32,205 bases of DNA from Anaerolineae bacterium (GTDB lineage: Bacteria > Chloroflexota > Anaerolineae > Aggregatilineales > Phototrophicaceae): the NCBI GenBank assembly GCA_022823165.1, contig JAJDXR010000030.1:1-32205 (forward strand), written 5' to 3'. How positions within the stretch are numbered: the stretch's first letter is position 1; each line of letters begins with the position of its first letter. Positions 1-8,010 of the stretch are shown in pieces. Both the position numbers and the translations under genes were made by a program. Below the pieces are notes generated by a model. The model was not told where the DNA came from. It saw nothing but the letters and a program-made list of their open reading frames with translations, and searched no databases.

Positions 1-509
1 GTCATCCAGCCGGTGATGACGCCGCTATCGCTGGCGCAGAGCAACAGCTGCTCTCCGTGATACCAGCCGCCATGATTGCCGCCGTGGCCTTTCTTTCCAA
101 AGAGCCAATGGCGATCATGGCTGATGGCTTGGCCCAGACTACAATGCGGCGCCGGCGTACAATCCACCACCTCGTACAAAGTGCTGGTACTGCAGAGCAT
201 CTGCGCCAGCTCCTGCTGCAAGCATACAAAAGCTGCCCACAGATCTCGCACCCGCTGATTAAACTGACTGCGCTTAAGCATGCTTGGAAACCATGAGCGA
301 CCATGTTTCAGCATATAACGAACGATGCCGCGTTCAGACCGCCAAGGCACACCCACTCGCCACTGCCCAGCAATCGCAACTGTCAACACTTCGCTATCGC
401 TCATCTGCAAAGCCGGACCCGCGTGACGCTTGAATCGAGCGCTCATTTCACCGTTGTACCAATCGTCCACTAACACGTATAATGTGGTCAAAAAGGTGTC
501 TAAATCCAT
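1..509 (-). CDS. DDE transposase, N-terminal 169 residues (runs off window)
   Basis: Reading the minus strand from the ATG at 509-507 gives an open frame to the window edge, beginning MDLDTFLTTLYVLVDDWYNG. It continues with the phrase MSDSEVLTVAIAGQW, an arginine-rich FNQRVRDLW stretch, and YEVVDCTPAP around residue 112-121. The Asp in that last phrase (about D116) fits the first acidic residue of an IS4/IS5/IS982-type DDE catalytic triad; the other two would lie beyond position 1. The start is supported by AAGGAG eight bases upstream. The transposase moves the surrounding insertion sequence. I recall very similar N-termini in Chloroflexota transposases, but no search was run. Whether the gene is intact outside the window cannot be seen. 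Confidence 0.8.
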   Translation of the reverse strand, partial: MDLDTFLTTLYVLVDDWYNGEMSARFKRHAGPALQMSDSEVLTVAIAGQWRVGVPWRSERGIVRYMLKHGRSWFPSMLKRSQFNQRVRDLWAAFVCLQQELAQMLCSTSTLYEVVDCTPAPHCSLGQAISHDRHWLFGKKGHGGNHGGWYHGEQLLLCASDSGVITGWM

Positions 510-589
510 GAGTAAGCTCCTTATGTGAGAGTGTGGCGCTTACTCTAAATTAGCACCTTCTTTCCATTTCCGTTGAGAAAACGAAACAC

Positions 590-606
590 AGTACCGGACA
601 AGCCTT
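590..606. repeat. Terminal inverted repeat of the left IS copy
   Basis: AGTACCGGACAAGCCTT at 590-606 is the reverse complement of AAGGCTTGTCCGATACT at 32065-32081 except for one base. It lies upstream of the left transposase start and downstream of the right transposase stop, as expected for the two ends of one IS type. Confidence 0.75.
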
Positions 607-680
607 GTAGGGGCGACCAATCTGGTCGCCCGTTGTAGTGGCAGGCAAAGTTTGCGGGCGACTTGATAAGTCGCCCCTAC
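607..680. repeat. Paired REP-like hairpins (GTAGGGGCGAC family)
   Basis: Two hairpins lie head to head. The first has arms GGGCGACCA/TGGTCGCCC at 611-619 and 623-631, preceded by GTAG. The second has arms GGGCGACTT/AAGTCGCCC at 656-664 and 668-676, followed by CTAC. Each arm is 9 bp with a 3-base loop. The pair resembles a BIME doublet. Single copies of the same design occur at 16269-16294, 16537-16561 and, degenerate, inside a gene at 31477-31501. The doublet sits directly against the IS end and downstream of the dppF-like gene. Confidence 0.75.
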
Positions 681-773
681 CAGTTTAGACATGATTGCAA
701 ACGGACTTTTGCAGGTTCACGACATAACGAGACAAAGTGAGCGCAGAGCATGCGGCGTCTGCGGGCGCGAAGG

Positions 774-1777
<1,004 letters not shown>

Positions 1778-1781
<4 letters not shown>

Positions 1782-2770
1782 GTGACGGCCTCCGCTTCGT
1801 TTACGAGGTGGCAGGCGACATCGCGCGCTCCGCCGATGCGAATCAGGGGTGGGATGATTCGGTCGCATTCGCCCTCAATCGCCAATTCACAGCGCGGGTG
1901 GAAGCGGCAGCCGGCCGGCGGTTCGATCAAGTCGGGCGGCGCGCCGGGGATGCCCAGCAATTCGCGCCGCGGCCCGTGCACGGTTGGGAAGGAGTTCATC
2001 AGCCGGTCGGTGTAAGGATGCTTGGGATCGCTGAAGATTTCCTGCGAGGGTCCCGCTTCCACGAATTTGCCGGCGTACATGATGCCGATGCGGTCGGAGA
2101 TTTCCACCAGCAGCGAGAGATCGTGCGTGATGAAAAGGATAGAAAAGCCGAATTGATCGCGCAGGCTTTTGATCTCTTGCAAGATCTGCTTCTGCACCAC
2201 CACATCCAGGGCGGTGGTCGGCTCGTCCATGATGATCAGCTCGGGATTAAGCGCCAAAGCGATGGCGATGACGGCGCGCTGGCGCATGCCGCCGCTCAAC
2301 TGATGCGGGTAGCTGTCGACTCGCTGCACATCAATGCCCACGGCTCGCAGCAATTGCTTGGCGTGGCCGCGCGCTTGTTCGTAGGATATCGACTGGTGCG
2401 CTTGCATGGCGTCGATGATCTGATTGCCGATGGTCAGCACCGGGTTCAGCGCATTCATCGCGCTCTGAAATACGATCGAGAGCTGATCCCAACGGAAGGC
2501 GCGCAGCTCTTCCTGGCTCATCCGCAAGATGTCGATATCGCGGAACATGATGCGCCCGCCCGTGATAAAGGCCGGCGGCTTGAGCAAGCGCGTAATCGCG
2601 TTGGCGACGGTCGTCTTGCCGCAGCCGGATTCGCCCGCCAAGCCGAAAACTTCGTTGGGAAACAGCTCGAAGCTGACATTCTCCACCGCGCGTACAGCGC
2701 CGCGCGCGCTGCGGTATTCGACATTGAGTTCTTGAATCTGAATCAGCGGTTTGTTCTCTGGCGCCTTCAT
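1778..2770 (-). CDS. Oligopeptide/oligosaccharide ABC transporter ATPase, DppD/OppD type
   Basis: This 330-residue protein is the second ATPase of the importer. It has Walker A GESGCGKTT at residues 46-54, signature LSGGMRQRAVIAIAL, Walker B LIIMDEPTTALDVV, and FITHD with the switch His. The C-terminal GCRFHPRCELA tail is shared by the DppD/OppD group, where it carries an iron-sulphur or oligopeptide-specific element in some members. It starts 12 bases after the DppC-type permease gene ends and overlaps the next ATPase gene by four bases (ATGA). Order and spacing indicate a single transcript. Length is normal for the family. Confidence 0.93.
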
Positions 2771-2782
2771 GGCTGAGCCCTT

Positions 2783-3682
2783 CTAGCTGCTTGACAAGCG
2801 CGGGTTGGTGATTTCGTCGATGCCGTAGTTGATCAGCGTCAGGCTGAGGCCGACAGCGGCGATGGCTAAGCCGGGTGGCACAAAGGTCCACCAAGCGCCC
2901 GTGAGCAACGCTTGGTTGTTCTGCGCCCAATAAAGGATGGTGCCCCAGGTCACGCTGTTGGGGTCGCCCAAGCCGATGAATTCGTAGGCGGCTTGAACCA
3001 GGATGGCGTAGAGCACCGAGCCGATCCAGGCGGAGACAATCAGCGAGGTCATATTGGGCAGGATTTCTACGGCGATGATGCGCCAGGTCGGCTCGCCACT
3101 GACGCGCGCCGCTTCCACAAATTCGCTGTTGCGCAGGGAAAGCGCCTGCGAGCGCAGCACCCGCGCTCCCCACGCCCAACTCGTCAGGCAGAGCACGATA
3201 ATGACGGTGTCGGGCCCGGGCCTTTCGATCATGGAGGCCATCACAATGATTAAAGGCAAGCCCCCCACGACCAGAAAAATGTTGGCGATCAGCGAAAGGA
3301 CTTCATCCGTCGCGCCGCCCACAAATCCGGCCGTCAGGCCGACCGCCACCGCGATGATGATGATGACAGTGCCGCTGATGAAACCGACTCGCAGCGAGCC
3401 GCGCGCGCCATATACCATCTGCGCGAAGACATCCTGGCCCTGGCGCGTGGTGCCAAAGACGTACTGCTCCGAGGGCGGGTCATGCGGTCTGCCCACCATG
3501 CGCTGAGGGGCGGTCGGCGCCAGCAGGGGCGCCAGCAAAGCGACCAGGAAGAAGAATGCCAGAATCAAAAGGCCCGTCAGCGCTTTTCTGTTCTTGATAA
3601 TCGAGCGAGCCCAGCCGGGCATGGACATCCAAAATCCGGATAACAAGCCCGCTGATTGCGCCCTGTTCTCTGTCATTGTCAT
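2783..3682 (-). CDS. ABC transporter permease, DppC/OppC type
   Basis: This inner-membrane permease has about six hydrophobic segments. It carries the N-terminal OppC-type leader (KALTGLLILAFFFLVALLAPLLAP) and the coupling-helix EAA motif EAARVSGEPTWRIIAVEILP, which docks to the ATPases. I chose the ATG at 3682 (299 residues). It lies 16 bases after the TGA of the upstream permease gene, with a modest GCGAGG purine stretch before it. The alternative ATG at 3727 would overlap that gene by 29 bases and add the hydrophilic peptide MSCSTRGRAEQASEA. An in-frame ATG two codons further on (3676) is also possible. With the DppB-type partner it forms the membrane channel. Confidence 0.9.
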   Translation of the reverse strand: MTMTENRAQSAGLLSGFWMSMPGWARSIIKNRKALTGLLILAFFFLVALLAPLLAPTAPQRMVGRPHDPPSEQYVFGTTRQGQDVFAQMVYGARGSLRVGFISGTVIIIIAVAVGLTAGFVGGATDEVLSLIANIFLVVGGLPLIIVMASMIERPGPDTVIIVLCLTSWAWGARVLRSQALSLRNSEFVEAARVSGEPTWRIIAVEILPNMTSLIVSAWIGSVLYAILVQAAYEFIGLGDPNSVTWGTILYWAQNNQALLTGAWWTFVPPGLAIAAVGLSLTLINYGIDEITNPRLSSS

Positions 3683-3698
3683 TGCCTCGCTTGCCTGC

Positions 3699-4769
3699 TC
3701 AGCGCGCCCGCGGGTCGAGCAGGACATAACTCATATCGGCGATGAAATTCGCCAGGAGGACGGCGGCCGTGATCATCAGATAAATGCCTTGTATAAGGGG
3801 GTAATCACGCGCGTTGACCGCCAGCAAAAAGGTGTAGCCCATGCCCGGGTAGGAAAATACAATCTCGGTCAAGAGCAAGCCGGCGATGATAAATCCAAAG
3901 GACATGGCGAAAGCGGTCAAGCTGGGCAAGATGGCGTTGCGGGCGGCATACATTAGCATGATGCGCCGGTCCGCCAGTCCCTTGGCTTCCGCCATGACGA
4001 TGTAATCTTGCGAGAGTACGCCTATCATATTGTTGCGCATGCCCAGCATCCAGCCGCCCGTTGCCGTCACGATAATGGTGAAGAGCGGCAGCATCATATG
4101 GTAAACCACGCTCCAGATGAACTCGGTCGAGCGCCAATCCTGGCGAATGGCGGTGTCGTAGGCGTGGCTGGTCGGGAAGATATCCAGCTGAAAACCGAGA
4201 ATATACACGGCGAGCAGCGCGACGAAGAAATACGGAAATGCCCCGATGACGCTGGCAATCGGCAGGAGCACGGTATCAATGCGTCCGCCGCGCCGCCAAG
4301 CCGCCAAGACACCCAGGAAGGTGCCAATCAGGTAGGACATGACCGAGGCGATGCCAGCCAAAAGCAGCGTCCAGCGCAGGCTGCTGCTGATTACTTGGAA
4401 TACCGGCACCGGGAAACCCATAATCGAGGGACCAAAGTCGAGCGTGACGATACTGCGCAGATAGAGCAGGTACTGCTCGAAGAGCGGACCGTCGACGAAA
4501 CCGAACTGCGCCTTGATCGCCTCGAAGGCGCGCGGATCCAGCTTGCCCTGAAAGCGGGCGAATAGCAGTTGCACCGGATCGCCCGGCATCAAGCGCGGAA
4601 TGATGAAGTTTAGCGTTATGGCGGCGAAGGCGGCGACCAGATAAAACATAAAACGCCGGCGCAAGAAGCGTGATGTGAAGATGGCGTAAACGCTATCGAG
4701 CAATTTACTGAGGAAACCCGGATTGTCAGCGGGCTTGCCCGCGCCGGGTTTTCCGATTGCTGTAGTCAT
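3699..4769 (-). CDS. ABC transporter permease, DppB/OppB type
   Basis: This 356-residue permease pairs with the DppC-type subunit. The first membrane segment follows a 40-residue cytoplasmic lead. The OppB signature NFIIPRLMPGDPVQLL is present, and the coupling-helix motif MAEAKGLADRRIMLMYAARNAILPSL is clear. Family length is usually 310-340 residues, so the N-terminus is slightly long; the extra part is rich in Gly, Lys and Pro. It is separated from the binding-protein gene by 103 bases that hold a stable hairpin, which could allow the binding protein to be made in excess over the permease. Confidence 0.92.
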   Translation of the reverse strand: MTTAIGKPGAGKPADNPGFLSKLLDSVYAIFTSRFLRRRFMFYLVAAFAAITLNFIIPRLMPGDPVQLLFARFQGKLDPRAFEAIKAQFGFVDGPLFEQYLLYLRSIVTLDFGPSIMGFPVPVFQVISSSLRWTLLLAGIASVMSYLIGTFLGVLAAWRRGGRIDTVLLPIASVIGAFPYFFVALLAVYILGFQLDIFPTSHAYDTAIRQDWRSTEFIWSVVYHMMLPLFTIIVTATGGWMLGMRNNMIGVLSQDYIVMAEAKGLADRRIMLMYAARNAILPSLTAFAMSFGFIIAGLLLTEIVFSYPGMGYTFLLAVNARDYPLIQGIYLMITAAVLLANFIADMSYVLLDPRAR

Positions 4770-4805
4770 AAGAATTGTCCTGAAAAAAGCAAACGAACTT
4801 AGGCT

Positions 4806-4839
4806 GCTGGCCGGCGGAAACCCGAAGGCCTCCGCCAGC
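4806..4839. other. Intercistronic hairpin between binding protein and permease genes
   Basis: GCTGGC at 4806-4811 pairs with GCCAGC at 4834-4839, and GGCGGA at 4813-4818 can pair with TCCGCC at 4831-4836, leaving a loop of about 12 bases. No T-run follows directly on the minus strand; a run of six T begins roughly 20 bases later. Such hairpins often protect the 3' end of binding-protein mRNA or partly stop transcription. The role here is inferred. Confidence 0.5.
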
Positions 4840-4872
4840 TGAATTGATTATAGACGAAAGACGACAGACGGC

Positions 4873-6564
4873 TTATTGACCGCAAGCCGACTCGTCGATG
4901 CAGTGGATCGTGCTGATTACGATAGCTGCCGAGTTGCGTTCCCAGGGGCTGCCCTGCGCGTAGTAGTTGTCTTCGGTGGGGAAGCCGGTGAAGCGGTAGG
5001 TCGTGTATTCGTACCAGGTGGGACCCGGGAAGAGCGGGATAGCCGGCATATTCTCGACATACAGCATCTGCAGCTGGTTGACGATATCCATGTGCTGCGC
5101 GGGATCAGCCGTCTCGGTGAAGGCGCTCAGCAGGGCGTCGGCTTCGTCGCTGGTCCAGCGGCTCCAGGTCTCGGCATTGGCCACGCCCTCGTCCGAGATC
5201 AACTCGCTGAGCAGCAAGTTGCGGAAGTAATTGTAGGGCGTGTTGCCGGCCGTGCCCCAGCCGATCGAGACATCGTAGGTGGCGTTCTGCAGCGCCGCGA
5301 ACCAGGCGCCGAAGTCCGGCGTTTCCACGACAGCGCTCAAGCCCACATCCTGGAAGTTCTGGCTCATGATTTGTACGCTGGTGACCCAGTCCGTCCAGCC
5401 ATTGACGACCTGAACCTTGAACTCGATATTGTCGCCGCCCGGCAGGTTGCGGACGCCGTCGCCATCGCTGTCGACGTAGCCGGCTTCATCCAGCAGCGCC
5501 ATCGCGCCTTCGGGATTGTAACGAGTCTGGCCCGTGCCATCGGCGTAAGCGATCGCGTCGGCGTTGACCCAGGTGTCGTAACGGGGACCAAGACCAACCG
5601 CGTTGGCGGGGTTGGTGTAGCCGTACATGCCGATGCTGGTGACCGCGTTGTAGTCAATCGCCATGCTCAGCGCGCGGCGGAAGTTGACATCGCTGAAGGG
5701 TTCTTTGCTGGTGTTGCTGTAAAGCTGCACCGTGGCGCCGCCCGGCCAGAAATAGTAGCCGTGTTTTTCGGGGTTCTCGGCGATGAAGGTCTGCTCGATA
5801 TCGGGCACGAAGTTGCCGACCCAATCCAGCTCGCCATTGATCAGCGCCAGGTTGGCGGGATCGTTGCCCTGGAAGAGCACCTGGCGGATGCAGTCGACAT
5901 AGGGCAGCTGCTCGCCGCTTTCGTCAACGCGCCAGTAATTCTCGTTGCGGCAGAGGGTGTAGGACTGTTCGTTGAAGTCCGATACGTCAGTCATGGCGCC
6001 GGTGCCGACAGGCTCGCTATTGGTGAAGAGCGCGTAGTCCTCGACGTCAGCCCAGTCATGCGCCGGCACAATCATCTGCCCGCCGATGAGCTCATGCGCC
6101 AGGGTGTAAACGCGGTTGAGGTTGAACTTGACGGTCATACCGTCTACAACCTCGACGCTCTCCAGGAAGTCGCCGATAGCGGCTTTGTCAGTCGCGGGCA
6201 CCTCCAGGAAGAGGTTGAAGGTGAAAGCGACATCGTTGGCGTCCAGCGTTTCGCCATCGCTCCACATCACGCCTTCGCGGATATCGAAAGTGACGCTCTG
6301 CAGGTCTTCGCCGTATTCGTAGCCGGTGGCCAGCCAGGGCGTGGCTACGCCGCCGTCAACCGGATTGAAGATCAACATCGGTTCGTAGATAAAGCGATCG
6401 GTGAAATTGAGCGGGTCCGGGCTGAAGGGGTTAAAATTCTTGCCCACAAGCTGCTCGCCATCGCTGACGACCACCGTGCCGCCGCGCGGTGTCATCTGCG
6501 CGCCGACCAGGCTGATGGACAGCAGAACCACCATCACTACTGCGAGAAAACGAATCTTGTTCAT
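4873..6564 (-). CDS. Extracellular solute-binding protein, family 5 (Dpp/Opp class)
   Basis: This 563-residue exported protein captures substrate for the importer encoded downstream. It begins with a signal peptide (MNKIRFLAVVMVVLLSISLV), probably cleaved after VGA near residue 22. There is no lipobox cysteine, unlike many binding proteins of single-membrane bacteria. The family-5 phrases are clear: LATGYEYGEDLQSVTFDIREG, WSDGETLDANDVAFTFN and FRRALSMAIDYNAV. Family 5 binds peptides, nickel, or in some thermophiles and Chloroflexota cello-/xylo-oligosaccharides. The adjacent LacI regulator, cellobiose-type operators and GH3 enzyme favour an oligosaccharide, but this is inference. AGGAG lies about ten bases before the ATG. 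Confidence 0.93.
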   Translation of the reverse strand: MNKIRFLAVVMVVLLSISLVGAQMTPRGGTVVVSDGEQLVGKNFNPFSPDPLNFTDRFIYEPMLIFNPVDGGVATPWLATGYEYGEDLQSVTFDIREGVMWSDGETLDANDVAFTFNLFLEVPATDKAAIGDFLESVEVVDGMTVKFNLNRVYTLAHELIGGQMIVPAHDWADVEDYALFTNSEPVGTGAMTDVSDFNEQSYTLCRNENYWRVDESGEQLPYVDCIRQVLFQGNDPANLALINGELDWVGNFVPDIEQTFIAENPEKHGYYFWPGGATVQLYSNTSKEPFSDVNFRRALSMAIDYNAVTSIGMYGYTNPANAVGLGPRYDTWVNADAIAYADGTGQTRYNPEGAMALLDEAGYVDSDGDGVRNLPGGDNIEFKVQVVNGWTDWVTSVQIMSQNFQDVGLSAVVETPDFGAWFAALQNATYDVSIGWGTAGNTPYNYFRNLLLSELISDEGVANAETWSRWTSDEADALLSAFTETADPAQHMDIVNQLQMLYVENMPAIPLFPGPTWYEYTTYRFTGFPTEDNYYAQGSPWERNSAAIVISTIHCIDESACGQ

Positions 6565-6689
6565 GCTGTGACACTCCTGTATTGATAACTTACGCCTTGC
6601 AAGGAATTGCTGCCTAAACTTGGGGAGATCGCTCCCGCGCTTTGGGCGCTGGCTGGCCGCCGGGCGCCGCTGATTGACGATTTGCTCAA
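6561..6689 (-). CDS. Possible leader peptide (42 aa) upstream of the binding-protein gene
   Basis: On the minus strand a very strong ribosome-binding sequence, AGGAGGTGA (6697-6705), stands in the gap between the repressor and binding-protein genes. It is followed about ten bases later by a TTG codon at 6689. The frame runs 42 codons and its TGA overlaps the ATG of the binding protein (ATGA). The predicted peptide is rich in Ser, Ala and Gly and begins MSKSSISGARRPASAQ; I recognise no family. It could be a translated leader coupled to the transporter operon, or the Shine-Dalgarno match could be chance. The TTG start weakens the case. Confidence 0.3.
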   Translation of the reverse strand: MSKSSISGARRPASAQSAGAISPSLGSNSLQGVSYQYRSVTA

Positions 6690-6728
6690 CCCGATGTCAC
6701 CTCCTGGCTTTAGCCTTCACTGACTGTT

Positions 6729-7748
6729 TTAGTTAACCGCGCCGCTGCTGGCGCGGATGACTAACTCAACCGGCAATACGATATGCCGCGCCGGCTCCGG
6801 CGTCGTTCTGACGATGTCGATCAGGGTCTCCACCGCCAGCATGCCAGTGCGATTGATCGGCTGCCTGACGGTGGTCAAAGGCGGGTCGGCGTTGGCCGCC
6901 AAGGGCATATCATCAAAGCCGACCACGGCGATGTCCTGCGGAACATTCAGGCCACGGTCGCGGATGGCGCGCACAGCGCCCAGCGCGATGGCGTCGGACT
7001 GGGCGAAGACGGCCTCGGGCTGCCGGCTCAGCAGCGTCTGCATGGCTTGATAGCCGCCCGCCTCGCTGAAATCGCTGACTTTGACCAGGGCCTCGTCAAC
7101 CTCCAGTCCGCGGTCGGCCAGCGCATGCCGGAAGCCGGCGTCACGGTCAGCGCCGGCGGTATTATGCGCGGTCGCCAATTGGCCGATGCGCCGGTAACCC
7201 AGCTGCACCAGATGGCTGGCCGCCAGGTAAGCGCCGGCCTCGTTATCGACATCAACATAGCTGATGGCGGCGGCGTTGCTGGCTGGCGGCCGGCCGATCT
7301 GCACAAAGGGAATATCGTATTGCTGTATCTTGCTGACGAAGGTGCTGTTGATGGTGTCAGCTGTGATGATCAAGCCGTCGATCAAGCCGCTGGCCACGAT
7401 GCGCTGGCTCACTTTCTCTTCTTCTTCAGGCGTCTGAAACAAGAAAAGCCCCGGCGTGTAATCGTGCTGATTGCAGGCGTGGGAGATGGCTTGAATGACC
7501 AGCGGATAGTAAGGATCCGCGAAGGCCGATTGCAGGATGCTGGGCATGACCAGGCCAAAAACCCGCGATTGACTGGACGCCAGCGAACGGGCGGCGGAAT
7601 TGGGCTGGTAGCCGGTTTGGCGGATGACATCCTCGACGCGCTGACGCACCGCCGGGCGGATATTGGGATGGTCGTTGATCACGCGCGACACGGTCGAGCG
7701 CGACACACCCGCGATTTGTCCAATCTCTTCGAGAGTCAAGCGCTTCAT
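6729..7748 (-). CDS. LacI-family transcriptional regulator
   Basis: This 339-residue repressor has an N-terminal helix-turn-helix (TLEEIGQIAGVSRSTVSRVI, residues 5-24) and hinge helix region GYQPNSAARSLAS. A periplasmic-binding-protein-like sensor domain starts at about residue 62 (SRVFGLVMPSIL), with the typical end phrase AVVGFDDMPLAANADPPLTTVRQP. It most likely binds a sugar and controls the flanking transporter and GH3 genes. Two sites at 7767-7780 and 7856-7869 match the operator of CelR/CebR-type cellobiose repressors, and both lie between its own start and promoter, implying autoregulation. GAGG about eleven bases before the ATG is a weak ribosome-binding site. The ligand is inferred from operator type and neighbours. 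Confidence 0.93.
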   Translation of the reverse strand: MKRLTLEEIGQIAGVSRSTVSRVINDHPNIRPAVRQRVEDVIRQTGYQPNSAARSLASSQSRVFGLVMPSILQSAFADPYYPLVIQAISHACNQHDYTPGLFLFQTPEEEEKVSQRIVASGLIDGLIITADTINSTFVSKIQQYDIPFVQIGRPPASNAAAISYVDVDNEAGAYLAASHLVQLGYRRIGQLATAHNTAGADRDAGFRHALADRGLEVDEALVKVSDFSEAGGYQAMQTLLSRQPEAVFAQSDAIALGAVRAIRDRGLNVPQDIAVVGFDDMPLAANADPPLTTVRQPINRTGMLAVETLIDIVRTTPEPARHIVLPVELVIRASSGAVN

Positions 7749-7766
7749 GCTAGCTGGCCTCGGTTC

Positions 7767-7780
7767 TGGGAGCGCTCTAC
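7767..7780. promoter_or_regulatory. LacI-type operator, start-proximal copy
   Basis: TGGGAGCGCTCTAC matches the CelR/CebR-type operator TGGGAGCGCTCCCA at 11 of 14 positions, with one half-site perfect. It lies 19-32 bases upstream of the repressor start codon and 89 bp (centre to centre) from the second copy. Eighty-nine bp is close to eight and a half helical turns. Confidence 0.6.
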
Positions 7781-7838
7781 ACAGGTTGCGGCAATGAGTC
7801 GGCTACAATAAGACTGTGATACGGCTTTAAAAATGTTC

Positions 7839-7886
7839 AAACTGTTTCAAGAATTTGAGAGCGCTCCCATATTCTTGCAACAGTTT
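7839..7886. promoter_or_regulatory. 48-bp palindrome centred on a LacI-type operator (7856-7869)
   Basis: The central TGAGAGCGCTCCCA (7856-7869) matches TGGGAGCGCTCCCA at 13 of 14 positions. Symmetry then extends outward through CAAGAAT/ATTCTTG and AAACTGTT/AACAGTTT. In all, 21 of 24 base pairs about the axis between 7862 and 7863 are complementary. The right arm overlaps the -10 box of the minus-strand promoter, so protein bound here should block initiation. Confidence 0.8.
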
Positions 7887-7910
7887 AGCTTGCGCTTCCG
7901 CGCTTGTCAA
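7882..7910 (-). promoter_or_regulatory. Sigma70-type promoter for the repressor gene
   Basis: On the minus strand a perfect TTGACA (-35, 7910-7905) is followed after 17 bp by TAAACT (-10, 7887-7882, 4/6 match). Transcription would start near 7875, inside the palindrome and just before the operator core at 7856-7869. The repressor start codon is about 127 bases downstream. Confidence 0.7.
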
Positions 7911-7951
7911 CAAGAAAATAGAAATTGATCGGAAAGCCATCTGGAGCAGAC

Positions 7952-7974
7952 AAAAACCCGGCCAGCTCGCCGGG
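7952..7974 (-). terminator. Rho-independent terminator after the GH3 gene
   Basis: On the minus strand CCCGGC (7974-7969), a six-base loop and GCCGGG (7962-7957) form a G+C stem, followed directly by TTTTT (7956-7952). It lies 36 bases after the GH3 stop codon and separates the M32-GH3 transcript from the repressor promoter. Confidence 0.85.
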
Positions 7975-8010
7975 CTCTTGCTGTATGCGCCTGATGACGC
8001 CGAGTTTTGG

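Larger units (their letters stand above)
1..606 (-). mobile_element. Insertion sequence, transposase-5' side, cut by window start
   Basis: The element contains the 5' part of a DDE transposase read on the minus strand and ends near position 604-606. The end is placed by a 17-bp sequence at 590-606 that recurs in inverted form at 32065-32081 (16/17 identical), beside a second transposase fragment of matching type. The other end of this copy lies outside the window, so the target duplication cannot be checked. The IS family is not assigned with certainty; it may be IS982-like. Confidence 0.75.

Noticed and set aside
4876..6585. Long open frame antisense to the binding-protein gene
   Set aside because: It lies wholly opposite a well-supported gene, has no recognisable domain, and is explained by the G+C-rich third codon positions of the real gene. 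The same applies to other long antisense frames such as 750-2015, 8434-9492 and 20479-21426.
6623..6636. Third LacI operator (GGGAG-ATCG-CTCCC) upstream of the binding-protein gene
   Set aside because: The arms match but the spacer is two bases longer than in the clear sites, which would misplace the half-sites; kept only as a weak possibility.
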